Source of the DNA: Candidatus Levyibacteriota bacterium
Lineage (GTDB): Bacteria; Patescibacteria; Microgenomatia; Levybacterales; UBA12049
NCBI GenBank assembly: GCA_016182425.1
Contig: JACPGP010000016.1
Span: 1 to 64,000, forward strand
Direction of reading: 5' to 3'
DNA length: 64,000 nucleotides
The notes beneath the pieces are model-generated. The model made no database searches and was not told the origin of the DNA. It saw nothing but the letters and a program-made list of their open reading frames with translations. The number at the start of each line of letters is the position of its first letter. Position 1 is the stretch's first letter. Shown in pieces: positions 1-8,205 of this stretch. The position numbers were made by a program, and so were the translations under genes.

Positions 1-561
1 AAGGGCGAGTTGCAGGGTTTGGTCGGGGTCGTGATTATAAGTATTGACTACTAAATCATAATACTTTTTATCCCAGTAAACCCAGTTTTGATCATTATTA
101 GTATAAAGTCTTCGCCACTTGGCAAGATTTTCTTCTTCTCTAATCTGCACCTCATTTTTTGCTTCGAGAACTGGGATACCACGTCTGTTGACTAACCGAT
201 CAATGCGAATATCCGCCTTGTCGTTACCCTGCTCGTCTTCACAGACAACCAGAATTTTAAATGCTTGTTCAATCCCCTGTGCGTCGAAACCTGCCAAATG
301 ACTCTGTATTACCTGGTGTTTTTTCCCCTGCAAAAGATTTTTTATTTTCTGCTCGTACTCTGTGTCAAAACGATCTGGCCGGCCACTTACTTCAAGTTCG
401 CTAAGTTTTAAGTTTTCATGAATATCGGCAAAAAGCTCTCCTCCCTCCAAAAGCGTCCAGGAAAGCGCATCAGCAATGCCCTTGGCAAGCGTTGTTGTGC
501 CAGACCCAATGCGCCCCGAAACAGTAATATTGCGGATATTGGGTAAATCTATAGAAGTCAT
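1..561 (-). CDS. Cytidylate kinase-like P-loop kinase (3' part outside window)
   Basis: The minus strand is open from an ATG at 561-559 to the window edge (187 codons), so the C-terminus is missing. The start overlaps the GAPDH stop as ATGA, implying translational coupling. The N-terminus has a P-loop of the form GRIGSGTTTLA (residues about 16-26), the arrangement seen in short archaeal-type cytidylate kinases. RxDR-type basic segments downstream (about residues 120-130) could close over phosphates. Family role: phosphorylation of CMP/dCMP by ATP. The residues after about 140 are less typical, so another (d)NMP or shikimate-like P-loop kinase is possible. Confidence 0.6.
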   Translation of the reverse strand, partial: MTSIDLPNIRNITVSGRIGSGTTTLAKGIADALSWTLLEGGELFADIHENLKLSELEVSGRPDRFDTEYEQKIKNLLQGKKHQVIQSHLAGFDAQGIEQAFKILVVCEDEQGNDKADIRIDRLVNRRGIPVLEAKNEVQIREEENLAKWRRLYTNNDQNWVYWDKKYYDLVVNTYNHDPDQTLQLAL

Positions 562-1601
562 GTCTTTCCTACCATAATTGCTTCTTCAACCAGTCTATTG
601 GCATATCCCCACTCATTGTCATACCAGGCAATCACCTTTACCATATTACCAGCAACTACTTGAGTAAGCGAAAGATCAACTATTGATGAATAAGAGCTCC
701 CTATAATATCGCTCGATACAATTGGATCTTCGGTAATATCCAGTATACCTGTATATTGGGCGTCCTTGGCCGCTTTTCTGAATACCTCATTTACCTCATC
801 TTTCGAGGTGTTTTTGGAAGTTAAAAAGGTAAAGTCAGAGAGTGATCCAACAGGTACAGGAACTCGGATTGCTAGTCCCGTAAACTTATCTTTTAACTGC
901 GGTATAGTCTTTGCTGCTGCTTTTGTGGCACCTGTTGAGGTAGGAACAATATTAATAGCTGCTGCACGGGCGCGGCGGTAATCTTTGTGCCCTCCGTCTT
1001 GCAAACGCTGATCAGAGGTATACCCATGAATTGTTGTCATCATTGCCTTCTCAATACCAAAATTGTCAAGGATTACCTTGGCCACTGGAGCAATACAATT
1101 GGTAGTGCAAGAAGCATTGCTAATAAGATTTTCATTTTTATACCCCTCTGCATTTACCGAGAGAATATACGTGGCGATCCCCTCCTCTTTGGCAGGAGCA
1201 GAGAGCACCACCTTTTTTGCTCCAGCACTAAAATGACCTTGCGCTTTTTCGTTTGTTAAAAGTTTTCCGCTGCATTCTAAAACAACATCAACTTGTAAAT
1301 CTTTCCATGGCAAAAGACCTGGATCTTTCTGAGAGAAAACAGGAATTTCTTTATCATCAATTTCTAGGGATCCAATATAAAAATTATAATTTTTATAATC
1401 ATTGTAATTTTTATACGTGATACTTTTGCTAAGTGGTCCGTAGACACTATCATACTTTAATAGATATCCCCATCCTTTTACATCTGTCGAAGACCCTGCG
1501 TTTATAGCAACCACATCAATTTCTGAAGCGTGTTTTTCCAAAATAATCCGATGGGCAACTCTGCCAATCCTGCCATACCCATTTATCGCCACCCGTACCA
1601 T
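558..1601 (-). CDS. gap: Glyceraldehyde-3-phosphate dehydrogenase, type I
   Basis: 347 aa, full length. The Rossmann motif NGYGRIGR is at residues 7-14, the catalytic Cys165 lies in SNASCTTNC, and His192 in TTIHGYTSDQ. It interconverts glyceraldehyde 3-phosphate and 1,3-bisphosphoglycerate. The position that is normally Asp after strand 2 (AIND in NAD-dependent enzymes) is Ala35 (AINA), so NADP use or dual cofactor use is possible. An AT-rich stretch near residues 64-77 (rich in Lys, Asn, Tyr) lengthens a loop and coincides with a perfect DNA palindrome at 1376-1397. A promoter sits 6 bases upstream of the ATG. The gene is first in an operon with the kinase-like gene; pgk lies elsewhere in the window. 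Confidence 0.96.
   Translation of the reverse strand: MVRVAINGYGRIGRVAHRIILEKHASEIDVVAINAGSSTDVKGWGYLLKYDSVYGPLSKSITYKNYNDYKNYNFYIGSLEIDDKEIPVFSQKDPGLLPWKDLQVDVVLECSGKLLTNEKAQGHFSAGAKKVVLSAPAKEEGIATYILSVNAEGYKNENLISNASCTTNCIAPVAKVILDNFGIEKAMMTTIHGYTSDQRLQDGGHKDYRRARAAAINIVPTSTGATKAAAKTIPQLKDKFTGLAIRVPVPVGSLSDFTFLTSKNTSKDEVNEVFRKAAKDAQYTGILDITEDPIVSSDIIGSSYSSIVDLSLTQVVAGNMVKVIAWYDNEWGYANRLVEEAIMVGKT
1376..1397. repeat. 22-bp perfect AT palindrome in gap gene
   Basis: Self-complementary over 22 bases, half-site TATAAAAATTA. In frame, encodes part of a Tyr/Asn/Lys-rich loop. Confidence 0.75.
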
Positions 1602-1607
1602 ACTTAA

Positions 1608-1636
1608 AGTATAAATCTAAAATATCTATTCATCAA
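1608..1636 (-). promoter_or_regulatory. Leaderless promoter of gap
   Basis: On the minus strand, TTGATG and TATACT are separated by 17 bases and the gap ATG follows after 6 bases, so transcription would begin at or next to the start codon. Confidence 0.65.
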
Positions 1637-1659
1637 GAGCTAGTTTTTACCCCGTATCC

Positions 1660-1689
1660 TTGCCACGAATCTTGTTTGCGTGCTATCAT
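1660..1689 (+). promoter_or_regulatory. Leaderless promoter of first PBP gene
   Basis: TTGCCA (1660-1665) and TATCAT (1684-1689) have an 18-base spacer; the ATG at 1696 comes 6 bases later. This decides the start: an in-frame TTG at 1660 would lie inside the promoter. Confidence 0.6.
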
Positions 1690-1695
1690 GGTAAA

Positions 1696-3873
1696 ATGAA
1701 AAAAACGCACTTTTATTTTATCGCCACCGTAAAACGTTTCGTTCGTAAATACTGGATTGTCATTCTCCCGCTTTTTATACTTGTGGGTATTTTTTACTTT
1801 GTCATTCTCAAAGATCTGCCATCGCCAACAAGATTAAACAGCGCCGAATTGCCCCAATCTACACAAATCTTTGATAGAAACGATACGTTGCTTTTCACCA
1901 TCTATACACAACGTAATCAAACCCTTGTTCCTCTCTCTGATATTCCCGTGTTTCTCCAGCAAGCAACGATTGCCAAAGAAGATAAAGATTTTTACAAACA
2001 TGGGGCCATTGATATTCGGGGAATTGTTCGAGCGCTCTATTCAACTCTTGTTCAAAAAAAACTCCAAGGAGGTTCAACCATTACCCAACAACTGGTAAAA
2101 AATAGCTTACTTTCCCAAGAGCGAACAATTACCAGAAAAGTAAAAGAAATTATTTTATCCTTCGCTACCGAACTCCTTTACTCAAAAAACAAAATTCTTG
2201 AACTCTACCTCAATCAGTCTCCATATGGTGGGACTGCCTGGGGGGTGGAGGCAGCTGCCCAAACCTACTTTGGAAAGTCGGTAAAAAATCTTGATCTTGC
2301 CGAGAGCACGCTACTTTCGGGACTTCCTGAATCACCAACCATCCTTTCCCCGTTTGGCGCCCGCCCGGAGCTGGCAAAGCAAAAACAAGAAGAGGTTTTA
2401 CAAAAAATGCACGAGCAAGGATATATCGACAAAAAGCAAATGGAAGATGCTATAAAACAACCACTTAAGTTTCAAAAAGTATCTGACAACATAAAAGCAC
2501 CGCATTTTGTCCTCTATATAAAAGAGCTGTTAGTAAAAAAATATGGCCAACGCGGCGCCGAGCAAGGAGGATTAAAAGTAAAAACCAGCCTTGATCTGGC
2601 GTTACAAGAGTTTACAGAAGCTTCAGTTGCCGCCGAAGTATCAAAACTGAAAAACCAGAAAGTCAGTAATGGCGCGGCACTTATTACTAATCCTGCCACT
2701 GGGGAAATCCTGAGTATGGTTGGCAGTCGCGACTACTTTGATAGCGAAATTGACGGCAATGTTAATGTAACCTTGGCCTATAGGCAACCCGGTTCTGCTA
2801 TTAAACCTATTAACTATGCAGCTGGTCTTGTGAAAGGACTAACTGCTGCAACTATTCTTGTCGATCGACCAATATGTTTCCCAAATCCTGGTCAAAAGGA
2901 ATACTGCCCTGTAAACTATGATGGCAAATGGCACGGTATTGTGCAGTTTCGAGAGGCTCTGGGAAGCTCTATTAATATTCCGGCAGTAAAAGTACTCAAA
3001 TATAATGGCGTGGAGACAATGATTGCCACAGCCTCTGCCATGGGTATTACCACATTTACCAAACCAGATAGATACGGTTTGTCGCTTACTCTGGGCGGAG
3101 GGGAAGTAACAATGCTTCAGATGACATCAGCTTATGGTGTATTTGCAAACCAGGGATACCTAATCCCCTTTCATCCTATATTAAAAGTTACCGATCGCGA
3201 GGGAAATGTAATTGAGGAATATATTCCTCCCAAAAGCCCCATCTTTGGCAAAAAAGTGTTTTCACCAGAAATCTCTTTTATTATTTCGCAGATTCTCTCT
3301 GACAATGGCGCTAGAGAACTTGCCTTTGGTCCAAATTCAAAACTAAAAATCGGCAATCTTACTGTTGCGGTAAAAACAGGCACTACCAATGACTTCCGCG
3401 ATAACTGGACGTTTGGCTATACGCCATCATATGTGGTTGGTGTTTGGGTGGGCAATAACGACAACTCACCTATGGGAAACCTAGTTTCAGGTGTTACAGG
3501 CGCAGCTCCCATTTGGAATATAATTATGTCTCATCTTTTGGAAAAAAATAAACTAAGCTCAGCTTGGCCAGAACGACCAAACGATATTGTGGGAAAAATT
3601 GTCTGCGCCACCTCAGGCCTGCTTCCTCCACCAGAGGGAACACCAGATCGCTGTCCAACAAGATACGAATACTTTATAAAAGGCACTGAGCCCATAAAAG
3701 TAGATCCAGGGCGCCAAGAAGTATGGATTGACAAAGCAACAAATGATCTGGCTAAGCCAGATCAGAAAGATAATCTGGAACTTAAATCAGAAATTATTGT
3801 CACCGACCCCTTAGGCGATCGTTACTGTTTAAGCTGTCCTCATCCAGAACCCGAAAAACCCACGTCTCCTTGA
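1696..3873 (+). CDS. Class A penicillin-binding protein (glycosyltransferase/transpeptidase)
   Basis: 725 aa from ATG 1696. One N-terminal membrane anchor (about 19-38) is followed by a GT51 glycosyltransferase domain with catalytic Glu95 in KEDKDFYKH and GGSTITQQ at about 125-132. The transpeptidase domain shows S367-A-I-K370, the SxN motif S425-I-N427 and K560-T-G-T. It polymerises and cross-links peptidoglycan outside the membrane. The C-terminal tail carries several cysteines (CATSG, DRCPTR, YCLSCPHP), possibly a disulfide-stabilised end. A paralogue lies at 4998-7139. The start follows the -10 box by 6 bases. Confidence 0.93.
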   Translation: MKKTHFYFIATVKRFVRKYWIVILPLFILVGIFYFVILKDLPSPTRLNSAELPQSTQIFDRNDTLLFTIYTQRNQTLVPLSDIPVFLQQATIAKEDKDFYKHGAIDIRGIVRALYSTLVQKKLQGGSTITQQLVKNSLLSQERTITRKVKEIILSFATELLYSKNKILELYLNQSPYGGTAWGVEAAAQTYFGKSVKNLDLAESTLLSGLPESPTILSPFGARPELAKQKQEEVLQKMHEQGYIDKKQMEDAIKQPLKFQKVSDNIKAPHFVLYIKELLVKKYGQRGAEQGGLKVKTSLDLALQEFTEASVAAEVSKLKNQKVSNGAALITNPATGEILSMVGSRDYFDSEIDGNVNVTLAYRQPGSAIKPINYAAGLVKGLTAATILVDRPICFPNPGQKEYCPVNYDGKWHGIVQFREALGSSINIPAVKVLKYNGVETMIATASAMGITTFTKPDRYGLSLTLGGGEVTMLQMTSAYGVFANQGYLIPFHPILKVTDREGNVIEEYIPPKSPIFGKKVFSPEISFIISQILSDNGARELAFGPNSKLKIGNLTVAVKTGTTNDFRDNWTFGYTPSYVVGVWVGNNDNSPMGNLVSGVTGAAPIWNIIMSHLLEKNKLSSAWPERPNDIVGKIVCATSGLLPPPEGTPDRCPTRYEYFIKGTEPIKVDPGRQEVWIDKATNDLAKPDQKDNLELKSEIIVTDPLGDRYCLSCPHPEPEKPTSP

Positions 3874-3898
3874 CACATCTAAAAAAATGGGCTATTGT
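3870..3898 (+). promoter_or_regulatory. Leaderless promoter of coiled-coil secreted protein
   Basis: Consensus TTGACA (3870-3875), 17-base spacer, TATTGT (3893-3898), then ATG 3905 after 6 bases. The -35 box overlaps the TGA stop of the upstream PBP gene. Confidence 0.7.
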
Positions 3899-3904
3899 AG
3901 AAAT

Positions 3905-4579
3905 ATGATTTTGAGAATTTCTTTTTTTGTTGGTATTTTTCTCCTCGCCTTTACTTTTCCCCACGCAGCCATTGCCCAAACAGAAAGTGCAACTCTTATT
4001 GACAAAAGGCAAGAGGCAATCGAAACACGACAAGCAACACGCGAGGCAGTAAGGGAGCGTATGCAAGAGAGAAAAAAGGACATACGCGAAAAAGCGCAGC
4101 AGAAAAGAGAGGAAGCAAAAGAAAAGTTTAAGGCCAAGCGAGAAACGCTTAAAATAAAAATAGAAAAAATAAAAGATGAAAGAAAAAAAACTATTGTAGA
4201 ACGCATTGACAACAAGCTTTCAATTGTTAACACCAACCGCACAGATCGTATGCTGGAGCATTTGGAAAAACTCTCCTCAATTCTGGAAGAAATTAAAGAA
4301 CGGGCAGTCTTGACAAAAGCAGACGGAAAAGATACCACAGCAGTTGATACGGCAATAAGCGCTGCCCAAAACACAATTACTAATGCTCAAAATGCTGTTG
4401 TCACGCAAGCAGGTAAAGAATACATTATAACTATCACCACAGAACAAGCTCTGAAAAATACCATTGGCAAAACAGTATCGCAACTGCAGCAAGATTTGAA
4501 AGTAACCTACAAAGCTGTCGTTGATGCAAAGCAAGCAGTGCAAGCTGCGGCGAGAGAATTGGCAAAGATAGGCAAATAA
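3905..4579 (+). CDS. Secreted coiled-coil protein of unknown function
   Basis: 224 aa. The start at 3905 is chosen from the promoter spacing and because it opens directly with a classical signal peptide (MILRISFFVGIFLLAF, cleavage near AIAQ). The mature part is highly charged and Lys/Arg/Glu-rich, predicted coiled coil over about 30-110, followed by an Ala/Thr/Val-rich helical region. It sits between two penicillin-binding proteins and 3 bases before a small membrane protein gene, so an envelope role is inferred. I do not recognise a family. Confidence 0.7.
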   Translation: MILRISFFVGIFLLAFTFPHAAIAQTESATLIDKRQEAIETRQATREAVRERMQERKKDIREKAQQKREEAKEKFKAKRETLKIKIEKIKDERKKTIVERIDNKLSIVNTNRTDRMLEHLEKLSSILEEIKERAVLTKADGKDTTAVDTAISAAQNTITNAQNAVVTQAGKEYIITITTEQALKNTIGKTVSQLQQDLKVTYKAVVDAKQAVQAAARELAKIGK

Positions 4580-4582
4580 ACT

Positions 4583-4903
4583 ATGGATCCAAATCAAAAT
4601 CAGATGCAAAATCAACCAATCCAAGAAGCGCCACCTGTTCCAACCGAGGCAGGAATAGGAAATAATAAAAAACTTCTGTTTTCTCTGGTTGTAGCAATCG
4701 TCCTTGGTTTAGGAGTAGTAATCTTCTTCCTTATGAAACAAGAGACTCCTGCCTCTCCTCAAATAATAACTCCTCCTCCATCACAACCCACTCAACCACC
4801 TGCAACTCCCACCCAAACCCCCGAGGAGGAACTAGACCAAATAACCATTGAAAACCCTGACGAGGACATAAAAGACATAAACACTGATCTTCAAGAGCTA
4901 TAA
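4583..4903 (+). CDS. Small single-pass membrane protein with Pro/Thr-rich tail
   Basis: 106 aa. Gln/Pro-rich cytoplasmic N-terminus (1-28), one membrane helix (about 30-52), then a Pro/Thr/Gln-rich linker and an acidic C-terminus (EEELDQITIENPDEDIKD). It starts 3 bases after the upstream gene's stop and probably shares its transcript. Function unknown; envelope anchoring is inferred. Confidence 0.65.
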   Translation: MDPNQNQMQNQPIQEAPPVPTEAGIGNNKKLLFSLVVAIVLGLGVVIFFLMKQETPASPQIITPPPSQPTQPPATPTQTPEEELDQITIENPDEDIKDINTDLQEL

Positions 4904-4934
4904 TTTCCCCTCTTTTCTTCCTCTTTATCTCAGA

Positions 4935-4940
4935 GTATAA
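4935..4940 (+). promoter_or_regulatory. Possible -10 box upstream of second PBP gene
   Basis: A TATAAT lies about 57 bases before the ATG at 4998 with no clear -35. Between it and the gene is an imperfect GC-rich hairpin (CCCAC/GTGGG and GCCCC/GGGGC) followed by CTTTTT, which could be an attenuator or an upstream terminator. Weak evidence. Confidence 0.3.
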
Positions 4941-4997
4941 TTTTGTCCATCTCCCACCTGCCCCTGGTAGTTTTAGTGAAGTGGGGCCTTTTTCGGT

Positions 4998-7139
4998 ATG
5001 AATTTTTTGCGTGCTTTTATCATAACAGTCTTAATTGTGCTCATCGCCATAGGCGATGTTCTTATTTATACTGTGCGTTCTTTTTTTCGTTTTCCCACCC
5101 GTGCGCCAAAAGAAAAAATGCCGCGGCTAAACCGTATTAGTAACCATAAAAGAAAAACAAAACCAATAGTCATCTTCCCGTTTCCGTTTGTGCTTAAACT
5201 CAAATATTTTGCTACCGGGGCTCTTTTTTCTCTTTTGTTTGTGTTTACGCCCTTGCTTTTTTTTATTTTCCTGCAAGATCTCCCTAGCCCCAAGACTCTT
5301 GTCCTTGGCCAAATTCCGCAAACCACCAAAATATATGACAGAAATGGTACGCTTTTATATCAAGTGTATGCCGATCAAAATAGAACTGTTATACCCTTAA
5401 ATGAAGTTCCTAAAAATCTCCAAGATGCGACAATTGCCATCGAAGACAAAGATTTTTATAAACATCCCGGCTTTGACGCTTCGGCAATCATCCGTTCTCT
5501 TATTACCAATTTCTCTGGTGGACAACTGCAAGGAGGATCAACAATTACCCAGCAACTCATTAAATCTGCTCTTCTTACTCCCGAAACAAGCATCACCCGC
5601 AAAATTAGGGAAATTGTTTTGGCATTTTGGGCAGAAAGACTATTTACCAAAACGCAGATTTTGGAGATGTACTTTAACCAGGTCCCCTATGGTGGTACCG
5701 CCTGGGGAGTGGAGGCAGCAGCAGAAAATTATTTTGGGAAAAGGGCCAAGGATTTAGATTTAGCAGAGAGTGCTTTTCTGGCAGGAATTCCTCGGGCACC
5801 AAGTATCTATTCTCCTTTTGGCACAACTCCAGACTTATGGAAAAAACGACAATCCGAAGTGCTTTCTAGAATGAAAGACTTAGGATATATTACAGGAGAG
5901 CAAAAAAATCAAGCGTTAGAGGAAGAACTTGTCTTTAGACAACCACAAATGCCGCTTCATGCGCCACACTTTGTGATGTATGTTCGTGATCTGTTAATAA
6001 AAAAGTACGGCCTGCCATTTGTGGAACGAGGAGGACTGACTGTTATGACCACTCTTGATCTTCCTTTGCAGGAAAAAGCTCAAAAGATTGTTGCTGAGGA
6101 GGTAGCAAAAAATACCTACCTTAATCTTACCAATGGTGCAACACTTATCACCAATCCTAAAAATGGCGATGTATTGGCAATGGTTGGAAGCAAAGATTTT
6201 CAGGACGGTATAAGCGGAAATGTCAATGTCACAACCTCCCTTCGCCAACCCGGCTCCTCTATAAAAGTTGTCACATACGCCGCAGCCATATCAAAAGGAT
6301 TTACTGCTGCCACTATTCTTGACGACTCACCAGTCACATACACCAGTCCTGGTGCTCCCTCTTATTCACCAATCAATTATGATGGAAAATTCCACGGCAG
6401 ACCATCGCTTCGTATCGCCTTTGCCAATTCGTTTAATATCCCAGCAGTTCGAACACTCAACCAAATTGGCATACCAGCATTTGTGGAACAAGGAAAAAAA
6501 ATGGGTATTACCACATGGAGAGATCCCAAAAATTACGGATTATCTATCACGCTTGGTGCAGCCGAAGTCACCATGCTTGATATGACAACTGTCTATGGAG
6601 TTTTGGCAAATAACGGAGTACGGATTGACGTAAATCCCATTCTTAAAATTACCGATGGTAAAGGAAACACGTTAGAGAAAAAAGAAAAGGCAGATGGCAC
6701 AGGTGTCTTAGACGAAGGAGTAGCATTTATCATTAACAACATTCTTTCGGACAACCAAGCTCGGGCATTGGAGTTTGGCACTAATTCGCCACTGAATATC
6801 CCAAACCATACCGTACCGGTAAAAACTGGCACATCAGACAACAAGCGTGATAACTGGACAATTGGCTATATCAAAGATAGGCTTGTCGCCGTATGGGTGG
6901 GCAATAATAATGGGATGCCAATGAGTCAAACATTAGCCTCTGGCATTACAGGCGCAGCTCCCATTTGGAACAGAATTATGACCATGCTTTTAGAAGGCAA
7001 ACCAAGTCAAAAACTAACCCCCCCAGCAGATATCGTTACAAAAACATGTTTAGGTCGCACAGAGTACTTTATCAAAGGAACCGAAAACACTGTTAACTGT
7101 ACTCCTCTTCCCTCTCTCTCGCCATCACCTTCTCCTTAA
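4998..7139 (+). CDS. Class A penicillin-binding protein, second copy
   Basis: 713 aa. Unlike the first copy it has two hydrophobic segments (about 5-27 and 70-92) separated by a basic loop, so the N-terminus may cross the membrane twice. The GT51 domain has catalytic Glu149 (IEDKDFYKH) and QGGSTITQQ at about 178-186. The transpeptidase domain has S420-S-I-K423, an SFN triad (NSFNIPAV) and a KTGT motif (VKTGTSDNKRDNW). It ends in a short Ser/Pro tail. The last 47 bases overlap the rpe gene on the opposite strand. Role: peptidoglycan synthesis. Confidence 0.93.
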   Translation: MNFLRAFIITVLIVLIAIGDVLIYTVRSFFRFPTRAPKEKMPRLNRISNHKRKTKPIVIFPFPFVLKLKYFATGALFSLLFVFTPLLFFIFLQDLPSPKTLVLGQIPQTTKIYDRNGTLLYQVYADQNRTVIPLNEVPKNLQDATIAIEDKDFYKHPGFDASAIIRSLITNFSGGQLQGGSTITQQLIKSALLTPETSITRKIREIVLAFWAERLFTKTQILEMYFNQVPYGGTAWGVEAAAENYFGKRAKDLDLAESAFLAGIPRAPSIYSPFGTTPDLWKKRQSEVLSRMKDLGYITGEQKNQALEEELVFRQPQMPLHAPHFVMYVRDLLIKKYGLPFVERGGLTVMTTLDLPLQEKAQKIVAEEVAKNTYLNLTNGATLITNPKNGDVLAMVGSKDFQDGISGNVNVTTSLRQPGSSIKVVTYAAAISKGFTAATILDDSPVTYTSPGAPSYSPINYDGKFHGRPSLRIAFANSFNIPAVRTLNQIGIPAFVEQGKKMGITTWRDPKNYGLSITLGAAEVTMLDMTTVYGVLANNGVRIDVNPILKITDGKGNTLEKKEKADGTGVLDEGVAFIINNILSDNQARALEFGTNSPLNIPNHTVPVKTGTSDNKRDNWTIGYIKDRLVAVWVGNNNGMPMSQTLASGITGAAPIWNRIMTMLLEGKPSQKLTPPADIVTKTCLGRTEYFIKGTENTVNCTPLPSLSPSPSP

Positions 7140-7749
7140 GTTTTTGGTACTGTGCTTGAGGATACTTCGAATTAAAAAGAAAACTGGTTGCAGCATATCG
7201 AGTTGCTCCCCCGTCGCGGGCTTGAAGAATCGTCTGATCATTTACTCCTCCATCAACTTCAATTGGAATTGTTGTTTTCTCTCTAAAATCTCTCACTTTT
7301 TCAAGTTTTTCTTGCATAAACTCCTGCCCGGAAAATCCTGCATTAATTGTCATAACTAACAAAGAATCCAAATCATCAAGGGGAACTTTGATCGCATCAA
7401 TTGCCGTTTTTCCATCAATTGCCAATCCCACTTCTCCTAAAAGTTGCCCCTCTGCCACGAATTCGACTTGATCCGACATTTTTTCTATATGCCCTAAAAA
7501 CCTCCGAAATCCTGCATCTGCAAATGGCTTAAGATAAAAAATTGGTTCTTCGACCATCATATGCAGCTCGAAAAATATTTCCTTTGAGTATTTTTCAAAC
7601 GGCTTTGGGTCTAAAAATGTTGTATTAGGGGCAAACTTGCCATCAAGAAGGTCTATATGAATTGTTTTGGCAAATGGAGAAAGAAGTTGTATCTTCTTTT
7701 CAACTTCCTCCCAACTTTTTTCTAAAATACCGGGTATAACCTCAAACAT
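7093..7749 (-). CDS. rpe: Ribulose-phosphate 3-epimerase family protein
   Basis: 218 aa, normal length. TIM-barrel signatures: HIDLLDGKFAPN near the N-terminus (family HxDxMDGxFVPN; Leu instead of Met), ELHMMVEEP, and a C-terminal IEVDGGVND. It interconverts ribulose 5-phosphate and xylulose 5-phosphate. The canonical GFGGQ appears as AGFSGQEF. The start overlaps the rpiB stop by 8 bases, so the two pentose-phosphate isomerising enzymes are coupled. The 3' end overlaps the convergent PBP gene by 47 bases. Confidence 0.88.
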   Translation of the reverse strand: MFEVIPGILEKSWEEVEKKIQLLSPFAKTIHIDLLDGKFAPNTTFLDPKPFEKYSKEIFFELHMMVEEPIFYLKPFADAGFRRFLGHIEKMSDQVEFVAEGQLLGEVGLAIDGKTAIDAIKVPLDDLDSLLVMTINAGFSGQEFMQEKLEKVRDFREKTTIPIEVDGGVNDQTILQARDGGATRYAATSFLFNSKYPQAQYQKLKEKVMAREREEEYS

Positions 7750-8197
7750 TTTCCAGTTTCTTTATTTTCTCAATTCTTCTTACGTGTCTTTCTTCTCCTG
7801 CAAATGGCAATTCAAGCCACTGCTTTACTAATACGAGAATCTCTTTTTCGTCAACAAATCTTACTCCAATAGAAAGCACATTGGCATTATTGTGTTCTCG
7901 AGAGAGCGCAATAATTTCTGGAACTTTACCGTAAAAAACCACTGCCCGAACGCCTTTGTATTTATTTGCTACTATTGCCTCCCCTTGTCCAGAACTGCCA
8001 AAGATAATTCCCCGTGTATTCTCTGGATCTTTTGACACAGCTTCTGCTGCTTTGGCAATAAAATCTGGGTAATCGTCGTTTTTATCATATTGGTAGGCCC
8101 CACAATCCACCATCTCATACCCTTCTTTTTTAAGAAGCTCTCTTACTTTTTCTTTGAGATCAAATCCAGCGTGATCAGTGGCAAGGTAAACTTGCAT
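7742..8197 (-). CDS. rpiB: Ribose-5-phosphate isomerase B
   Basis: 151 aa from ATG 8197. RpiB/LacAB family: ATDHAGFDLKEKV at the N-terminus, DCGAYQYDKNDDYPDF, GSSGQGEAIVANKYKGVRAV and NNANVLSIG. The first motif is near-invariant in the family and binds the sugar phosphate. It interconverts ribose 5-phosphate and ribulose 5-phosphate and feeds the adjacent epimerase. The start is chosen because TATAAT (8205-8210, minus strand) lies exactly 7 bases upstream of this ATG, and because the extra upstream residues MCY have no family counterpart. Confidence 0.94.
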   Translation of the reverse strand: MQVYLATDHAGFDLKEKVRELLKKEGYEMVDCGAYQYDKNDDYPDFIAKAAEAVSKDPENTRGIIFGSSGQGEAIVANKYKGVRAVVFYGKVPEIIALSREHNNANVLSIGVRFVDEKEILVLVKQWLELPFAGEERHVRRIEKIKKLENV

Positions 8198-8205
8198 ATA
8201 ACACA

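Noticed and set aside
3892..4374. 160-codon minus-strand frame
   Set aside because: Antisense to a secreted coiled-coil gene with promoter and signal peptide; the frame is open because of Lys/Glu codon bias on the other strand.
4960..4997. GC-rich hairpin plus CTTTTT as a firm terminator
   Set aside because: Imperfect pairing and position directly at the next start codon; kept only as a weak possibility.
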